A DNA stretch of 64,000 nucleotides, from NCBI RefSeq assembly GCF_003352065.1, contig NZ_CP025803.1, positions 2,087,574-2,151,573 on the forward strand, given 5' to 3'. Made by a program: the position numbers and the translations under genes. The DNA is from Sulfitobacter sp. SK011 (lineage in GTDB: Bacteria > Pseudomonadota > Alphaproteobacteria > Rhodobacterales > Rhodobacteraceae). Under the pieces are notes generated by a model. The model ran no database searches. It had not been told where the DNA came from and saw nothing but the letters and a program-made list of their open reading frames with translations. Positions 59,736-64,000 of the stretch are shown one piece after another (position 1 is the first letter of the stretch; every line of letters begins with the position of its first letter).

Positions 59736-60164
59736 ATGCCCGTAATGATGGACGAAGAGGCGCTGACACACTTCATGCACGAGGTGTTTGATCAGGTGGC
59801 AGAAGACTTTGCTGTCGATCATGTGGGCGAGGGCGAAATCACCATGCGGTTGCTGACCGCGCACCGGCATCTGCGCCCCGGTGGCACCGTGTCTGGCCCT
59901 TCGATGTTCGCGCTTGCGGATGTTGCGGCCTATCTGGTGACGCTGGCCATGATCGGACCACAGGCATTGGCCGTGACCACAAATTGTTCAATTGATTTCA
60001 TGCGCAAGCCGCTGGCAGGGGTGAATTTGATTGCCAAAGCGCGGCTGTTGAAGCTGGGCAAGCAATTGTCGGTGACGGATGTGCTGATCTATTCAGAAGG
60101 GTCTGACAAACCGGTGGCGCGGGCCAGCCTGACCTATGCGATTCCGCCGAAATCCATTGGATAA
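59736..60164 (+). CDS. PaaI-type hot-dog thioesterase
   Basis: 142 residues of the hot-dog fold. The motif HRHLRPGGTVSGPSMFALADVAAYL contains the GG..G...ALAD active-site helix, and TTNCSIDFMRKP is the following conserved strand. It hydrolyses an acyl- or aryl-CoA, the substrate being unknown. Start codons at 59736, 59745 and 59748 are possible; 59736 is used. Confidence 0.82.
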   Translation: MPVMMDEEALTHFMHEVFDQVAEDFAVDHVGEGEITMRLLTAHRHLRPGGTVSGPSMFALADVAAYLVTLAMIGPQALAVTTNCSIDFMRKPLAGVNLIAKARLLKLGKQLSVTDVLIYSEGSDKPVARASLTYAIPPKSIG

Positions 60165-60168
60165 GATG

Positions 60169-60195
60169 AAAAATGGGCCGGGGAAAACCCGGCCC
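60169..60195 (-). terminator. Rho-independent terminator of the DUF1127 gene
   Basis: GGGCCGGG (60175-60182) and CCCGGCCC (60188-60195) form a perfect stem. On the minus strand it is followed by ATTTTTC, so it ends the minus-strand gene 33 bases after its stop. On the plus strand there is no T-tract. Confidence 0.8.
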
Positions 60196-60228
60196 AAGTG
60201 AAGAGGTCTGAAAGTCACCACAGGGATG

Positions 60229-60459
60229 TTATGGCTTCCAGAACACGCGGCAAGCCTCCGTTTCGGCCTGATCCGGTGTCAGTCCCACATCGCGCAATTG
60301 CCACGGCTCCAGCTTGCGCAGCGCCAGACGTGTGCGGCGGCGTGTGGCCCATTTCGTCACGCAGACCGCAAATTTGACCGCCAGCAGCGCAGCGATTGGC
60401 ATGCTGCGTGTGTTTAGGGCGGTCAACATCTCGGAAGAGAGGGTCAATGCGTGTGTCAT
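60229..60459 (-). CDS. DUF1127 small protein
   Basis: 76 residues with the C-terminal DUF1127 motif (RLALRKLEPWQLRDVGLTPDQA), an arginine-rich helix found in short alphaproteobacterial proteins. One family member in Rhodobacter sphaeroides (CcaF1) has been described as RNA-binding. The hydrophobic middle (MPIAALLAVKFAVCVTKWA) is unusual for the shortest members. ATG 60459 has AAAAGGAG upstream. Divergent from the MocR gene. Confidence 0.82.
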   Translation of the reverse strand: MTHALTLSSEMLTALNTRSMPIAALLAVKFAVCVTKWATRRRTRLALRKLEPWQLRDVGLTPDQAETEACRVFWKP

Positions 60460-60478
60460 GGGTATCTCCTTTTACTCA

Positions 60479-60568
60479 ATTGTATTGACACAATATAGCA
60501 AATCGCTACGATCAATTGGTACAAAGATTGATCTGAAATGACTAGGCAAACATTGTAATGGGTACAAT
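60479..60568 (+). promoter_or_regulatory. MocR promoter with clustered ATTGT/ACAAT operator half-sites
   Basis: TTGACA (60485-60490), 16 bases, TACGAT (60507-60512) form a promoter toward the MocR gene. Around it are ATTGT-N6-ACAAT (60479-60494), GATCAAT-N10-ATTGATC (60510-60533, over the probable start point) and ATTGTA-N5-TACAAT (60552-60568, over the ATG). GGTACAA occurs at 60518 and 60561. Clustering suggests autoregulation and shared control with DUF1127. Confidence 0.55.
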
Positions 60569-61964
60569 TTGGCAACCGGAACTGTCCGATGGCGCAGGGC
60601 CCAAATATAAGGCCGTGGTGGCGGCGATCCGCAAAGCGATAAGCAAGGGTGAGCTTGGTGTCGGGGACAAATTGCCGCCAGTGCGCGATCTGGCCTGGAA
60701 GCTTGGCATCACCCCCGGCACCGTGGCCCGCGCCTATACCATTCTGACCGATGAGGCGGTGCTGACCGCCGAGGTCGGGCGCGGCACCTTTGTGACAGCA
60801 CCCTTGCGCGACGTGCCCTATGTGCCGATCGAAATTGACGCGGTGGCGCACATGGGCCCGCATGACATGCACCGCGTTAATCTGTTTTCTCCGGTGCTGC
60901 CAAGCATTGGACAGGCCGCACTGATCCGGGAATTGCTGGGTCAGGTGGCCGACAACCCGGCGTCGGGGGTGATGCATTACCCGACCCGTGCGTCCGCGGT
61001 TCTGGCGCGCAAGGCCGCGTTGAAATGGTTGGCTAACACACCGCTGGGGCCGATAGACGCAGAAGATGTTGTCATGACCATGGGTGGGCAGCACGGTATT
61101 TTTCTGGTGTTGCAGGCGGTGCTGAGTGGGCGCCGGCCTACGATTTTGGTTGAAGAGCTCGCCTATCCCGGCTTTCGCCGCGCGGCGGAACTGCTGCGCG
61201 CGGATGTCGTGCCGGTTGCGATGGATGAGAAAGGTGTGATCCCGGATGCCCTTCATGCCGCAGCCAAGGGGTGTGATGCTCAGGTATTCTGCACGTCCCC
61301 CGAAGTGCACAATCCGACGGTTGCACACACGCCACTTGCGCGTCGTGAAGAACTGGTGGTCGTTGCACGCAGCCACGATTTGCAAATACTGGAGGACGAT
61401 TGTTACCGCATGGGGATGGAGCGGGCCGCCACATACCGTGCATTGGCTCCTGAATTGGGGTGGTATGTTTCTTCGATCGCAAAGACGCTGACGCCCGCGC
61501 TGCGGCTGGGGTTTGCCGTGGCCCCGAAAGGCAAGACATCCGGCTTGCGGCGCGCCAAGGAACATGGCTTTTTCGGGCTGCCCACACCGATGCTGGATCT
61601 GGCAGCACTGTTACTGGGTGATCCCCGGGTCAATGCCCTGACGGCCAAGGCGCGCGACATCTATGGACAATATATACAGACCGCAGCGGATACCTTGCAG
61701 GGGTACGACGTCAACTGGCGGCTGGATGTCCCGTTCTTGTGGCTCACGCTGCCGCAGGGCTGGCGGGCGGTCGCGTTCTGCCAGGCGGCAGAGGCGGCGG
61801 ATGTGCCGGTGCGGCCCGCCGAAGAGTTTGCCGGACGCGATGCGCGTGTGCGCCACAAGGTGCGCCTTGCCATCAACGCGGGCGTTTCCATTGAAAGCTT
61901 TGCTGCCGCCGTGCAGCGTTTGCGTGACTTGCTGGATAATCCACCGGAACAGATTTCGGTGTAA
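60558..61964 (+). CDS. MocR-family regulator (GntR HTH plus aminotransferase-like domain)
   Basis: 468 residues. An N-terminal GntR winged helix (about residues 15-80, KLPPVRDLAWKLGITPGTVARAY) is joined to a fold type I PLP-dependent aminotransferase-like domain (about 115-460). The PLP-lysine region is YVSSIAKTLTPALRLGF, and EDDCYRM holds the cofactor aspartate region. MocR proteins bind PLP or aminated ligands to switch DNA binding. Target candidates are its own promoter and the divergent DUF1127 gene. Confidence 0.88.
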   Translation: MGTIWQPELSDGAGPKYKAVVAAIRKAISKGELGVGDKLPPVRDLAWKLGITPGTVARAYTILTDEAVLTAEVGRGTFVTAPLRDVPYVPIEIDAVAHMGPHDMHRVNLFSPVLPSIGQAALIRELLGQVADNPASGVMHYPTRASAVLARKAALKWLANTPLGPIDAEDVVMTMGGQHGIFLVLQAVLSGRRPTILVEELAYPGFRRAAELLRADVVPVAMDEKGVIPDALHAAAKGCDAQVFCTSPEVHNPTVAHTPLARREELVVVARSHDLQILEDDCYRMGMERAATYRALAPELGWYVSSIAKTLTPALRLGFAVAPKGKTSGLRRAKEHGFFGLPTPMLDLAALLLGDPRVNALTAKARDIYGQYIQTAADTLQGYDVNWRLDVPFLWLTLPQGWRAVAFCQAAEAADVPVRPAEEFAGRDARVRHKVRLAINAGVSIESFAAAVQRLRDLLDNPPEQISV

Positions 61965-62034
61965 TAAGTTGGGGTACTATAATACCTATTTATTAAGCTA
62001 TTGTTTTTGTGTGTTTAAATACGACGCACACCGC

Positions 62035-62117
62035 TTGACGTGGCAAACCGCATGTTTATAACCCGCCCATCACATGAAGGCATCGCCCGTTTGGCCGTGC
62101 TTTTACCATCAAACGGG
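62035..62117 (+). promoter_or_regulatory. rplM promoter and 5' leader hairpin
   Basis: TTGACG (62035-62040), 16 bases, TATAAC (62057-62062) form a strong promoter. In the leader, CCCGTTTG (62086-62093) pairs with CAAACGGG (62110-62117), an 8-bp stem that takes in the GGG next to the rplM start. L13 autogenously represses rplM-rpsI in E. coli; a comparable role for this hairpin is inference. Confidence 0.55.
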
Positions 62118-62125
62118 AAATTCCG

Positions 62126-62587
62126 ATGAAAACCTTTTCTGCAACACCGGCAGACATCGACAAGACATGGATCATCATCGACGCCGAAGGCGTTGTTTTG
62201 GGCCGTCTTGCGTCGATCATTGCCACGCGCCTGCGCGGCAAGCACAAGCCGTCATTCACCCCTCACATGGATTGCGGCGACAACGTCATCGTCATCAATG
62301 CCGAGAAAATCCAGATGACCGGCAAGAAGCGCGAAGAAAACTTCTATTGGCACACCGGCCATCCCGGCGGGATCAAGCAGCGCACCAAGGCACAGATCCT
62401 GGAAGGCGCGCACCCCGAGCGGATCGTGACCCAAGCCGTCAAGCGCATGTTGCCCGGCAACCGCTTGTCACGCCAGATCATGACCAACCTGCGCGTCTAT
62501 GCAGGCACTGAGCACGGCCACGAGGCGCAAAGCCCTGTCGTTCTGGATGTGAAATCAATGAACTCTAAAAACACGCGGAGTGCATGA
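62126..62587 (+). CDS. rplM: 50S ribosomal protein L13
   Basis: 153 residues; assembly-initiating large-subunit protein. Conserved blocks are [37 protein letters not shown] and [11 protein letters not shown], and [14 protein letters not shown]. It forms an operon with rpsI, whose start lies at its stop codon. Confidence 0.97.
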   Translation: MKTFSATPADIDKTWIIIDAEGVVLGRLASIIATRLRGKHKPSFTPHMDCGDNVIVINAEKIQMTGKKREENFYWHTGHPGGIKQRTKAQILEGAHPERIVTQAVKRMLPGNRLSRQIMTNLRVYAGTEHGHEAQSPVVLDVKSMNSKNTRSA

Positions 62588-62589
62588 GC

Positions 62590-63078
62590 ATGGCTGACGA
62601 AATCAACACACTCGAAGACCTGGCCGAAGTTGCAGGCGTTGCCGCAGCTCCAGAGGTTGAATTGCCCCCCCGCGAGCCCGTCCGTGACGAGCTGGGCCGG
62701 GCTTATGCCACAGGCAAGCGTAAAGATGCGGTTGCCCGCGTCTGGATCAAGCCGGGTTCCGGCAAGGTCACCGTCAACGGCAAGCCGCAGAACGAATATT
62801 TTGCACGCCCTGTTTTGCAGATGATCTTGGCACAGCCTTTCTCGATCACCGACCGGGTTGACCAGTTCGACGTGGTTGCCACAGTCAAAGGTGGCGGTCT
62901 GTCCGGTCAGGCCGGTGCGGTTAAGCATGGCGTGTCCAAAGCATTGCAGCTTTATGAACCCGCTTTGCGCGGTGCCCTGAAAGCAGCAGGCTTCCTCACA
63001 CGCGACAGCCGCGTGGTGGAACGTAAGAAATATGGTAAGGCCAAGGCGCGTAAGAGCTTCCAGTTCTCCAAGCGTTAA
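62590..63078 (+). CDS. rpsI: 30S ribosomal protein S9
   Basis: 162 residues. The S9 core starts at [20 protein letters not shown] after an acidic N-terminal extension of about 37 residues, as in other Rhodobacteraceae. It ends with the RNA-contacting [21 protein letters not shown] 62590 is preferred because GGAG (62577-62580) lies 9 bases before it; ATG 62584, overlapping the rplM stop, has only 3 bases spacing. Confidence 0.95.
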   Translation: MADEINTLEDLAEVAGVAAAPEVELPPREPVRDELGRAYATGKRKDAVARVWIKPGSGKVTVNGKPQNEYFARPVLQMILAQPFSITDRVDQFDVVATVKGGGLSGQAGAVKHGVSKALQLYEPALRGALKAAGFLTRDSRVVERKKYGKAKARKSFQFSKR

Positions 63079-63101
63079 GTTTACCTACGATTATTGCAAA
63101 G

Positions 63102-63133
63102 AAGGCCGCCTCTGTTTGGGGTGGCCTTTTTTA
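63102..63133 (+). terminator. Rho-independent terminator of rplM-rpsI
   Basis: AAGGCC (63102-63107) pairs with GGCCTT (63123-63128) and the stem extends inward through GCC/GGGGT-type pairs. A run of T follows. It begins 23 bases after the rpsI stop. Confidence 0.85.
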
Positions 63134-63164
63134 TGTCGACGCGCTGACGCGCGCCGACCGGAAT

Positions 63165-63231
63165 GGGGGCGCTGCCCCCAAACCCCCGCGGTATTTTTGA
63201 AAAGGGTGAAGAGGCTGGGGGTTTTCAAAAA
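63165..63231. repeat. Palindromic intergenic element of Rhodobacteraceae type
   Basis: GGGGGC-GCT-GCCCCC (63165-63179) is followed by AACCCCC (63181-63187) paired with GGGGGTT (63217-63223), and TTTTTGAAAA (63193-63202) paired with TTTTCAAAAA (63222-63231). From memory, GC-rich hairpins followed by a tATTTTTGA segment are common between genes in this family. It is noncoding; no second copy was found in this window. Confidence 0.5.
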
Positions 63232-63276
63232 CAGCAGCGATATTATGTGAAGCGATGACACGCTTAGGAAACAAAG

Positions 63277-64000
63277 ATGAAGTACTCCGTTCTTGACCTG
63301 GCCCCGATCCCTGACGGGTCAGAGGCAGCGCAGGCCATTCGAAATACAGTTGATTTGGCCAAGAGCGCCGAAGGCTGGGGCTATCACCGGTATTGGATGG
63401 CAGAGCATCACAACATGCCCGGCATCGCCTCGGCGGCAACATCGGTGCTGATTGGCCATGTGGCAGGCCAGACCCAAAGGATGCGCATCGGGGCGGGTGG
63501 GATCATGCTGCCCAATCATGCGCCCCTGGCCATTGCAGAGCAATTTGGCACATTGGCGGCGATCCACGGCAACCGGATTGATCTGGGGCTGGGCCGCGCG
63601 CCGGGTGGCGATGAGGCGGTCTATCACGCCTTGCGACGGGGCGGTGATGACTTCCCGGGAGCTGTAACCGAATTGAGGGGCTATCTTGGCGATCCGCGCC
63701 CCGGTGCCCCGGTGCGCGCGATACCGGGCGAGGGCAGCCATGTGCCGATCTGGATTCTTGGGTCATCGCTTTATGGCGCGCAACTGGCGGCACATTTTGG
63801 TCTGCCCTATGCCTTTGCATCGCATTTTGCGCCGGACGCGCTGGAAGAGGCGCTTTATCTTTATCGGAGGGACTTCAAACCGGCGACACCGGAGGCCAAG
63901 CCCTATTTCATGTTGGCGGCCAATGTCTTTGCCGCTGATACAGATGCGGAAGGCGCGTATCTGCGCACCTCAATGCAACAGGCGTTTGCGCGCATGCGGA
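63277..64000 (+). CDS. LLM class flavin-dependent oxidoreductase (3' end beyond window)
   Basis: The first 241 residues of a bacterial luciferase-like monooxygenase. It opens [20 protein letters not shown], has [16 protein letters not shown] (the conserved AEHH segment) and [22 protein letters not shown], typical of the single-component subgroup near luciferase alpha. It uses FMN or F420; FMN is more likely in this group. ATG 63277 has AGGA upstream. The gene runs off the window. Confidence 0.9.
   Translation, partial: MKYSVLDLAPIPDGSEAAQAIRNTVDLAKSAEGWGYHRYWMAEHHNMPGIASAATSVLIGHVAGQTQRMRIGAGGIMLPNHAPLAIAEQFGTLAAIHGNRIDLGLGRAPGGDEAVYHALRRGGDDFPGAVTELRGYLGDPRPGAPVRAIPGEGSHVPIWILGSSLYGAQLAAHFGLPYAFASHFAPDALEEALYLYRRDFKPATPEAKPYFMLAANVFAADTDAEGAYLRTSMQQAFARMR

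Overview
The window looks like chromosomal DNA of a marine Roseobacter-group alphaproteobacterium (Rhodobacteraceae). This rests on gene content and order: a DksA with a degenerate zinc finger, the aroK/aroB/xerD/ssb neighbourhood, the miaA-pyrH-frr-uppS-cdsA-dxr-rseP-bamA-skp-fabZ-lpxA-lpxI-lpxB envelope block, the SciP (DUF1153)-CtrA pair beside ligA-recG, and rplM-rpsI. Two sarcosine/dimethylglycine-dehydrogenase-like FAD-GcvT enzymes and an arginase/ornithine cyclodeaminase pair fit a bacterium living on methylated amines and amino acids. No rRNA, CRISPR array or intact insertion sequence was seen.

Layout. 1-5.9 kb: the 3' end of dksA, an FAD monooxygenase, arginine catabolism (ocd, rocF) with a divergent AsnC-type regulator, a PEP-mutase-like protein, dsbB and a VTT membrane protein. 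6.0-8.9 kb: tRNA-Leu(CAA), a gene-poor stretch of about 0.9 kb, then an RTX/Hint protein probably exported by a type I system. 8.9-16.1 kb: a MobA-like nucleotidyltransferase and two paralogous DMGDH-like enzymes flanking a DUF2254 membrane protein; the second has a leader that can fold as a pseudoknot. 16.3-25.8 kb: a CorC-type CBS protein, an atypical metallophosphoesterase, xerD, a secreted protein, aroK-aroB, ssb, a lytic transglycosylase and an unknown membrane protein.

26-31.9 kb: an oligopeptide-type ABC transporter operon (two permeases, one double ATPase, no binding protein) with an AraC-type regulator upstream. 31.9-46.9 kb: tRNA modification, then UMP kinase, ribosome recycling, undecaprenyl phosphate, phospholipid, isoprenoid, outer-membrane assembly and lipid A genes in one direction. 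An iron-sulfur photolyase/cryptochrome and a 41-residue membrane protein sit between rseP and bamA. 46.9-53.8 kb: mnmA, the cell-cycle pair sciP-ctrA with a CtrA box and a GANTC site, ligA with a hairpin over its start, recG, and a 42-residue membrane protein behind a LexA-type box.

54-64 kb: an IscU-like protein with altered ligands, hisI, a HdeA-like secreted protein, gluQ, a methyltransferase, trmFO, an enoyl-CoA hydratase, a thioesterase, a divergent DUF1127/MocR pair with clustered operators, rplM-rpsI with a structured leader, and the start of an LLM flavin oxidoreductase. The most promising leads are the pseudoknot leader at 13.56-13.63 kb, the LexA-box microprotein at 53.6 kb, the ligA start hairpin at 49.3 kb and the structured element at 58.7 kb.
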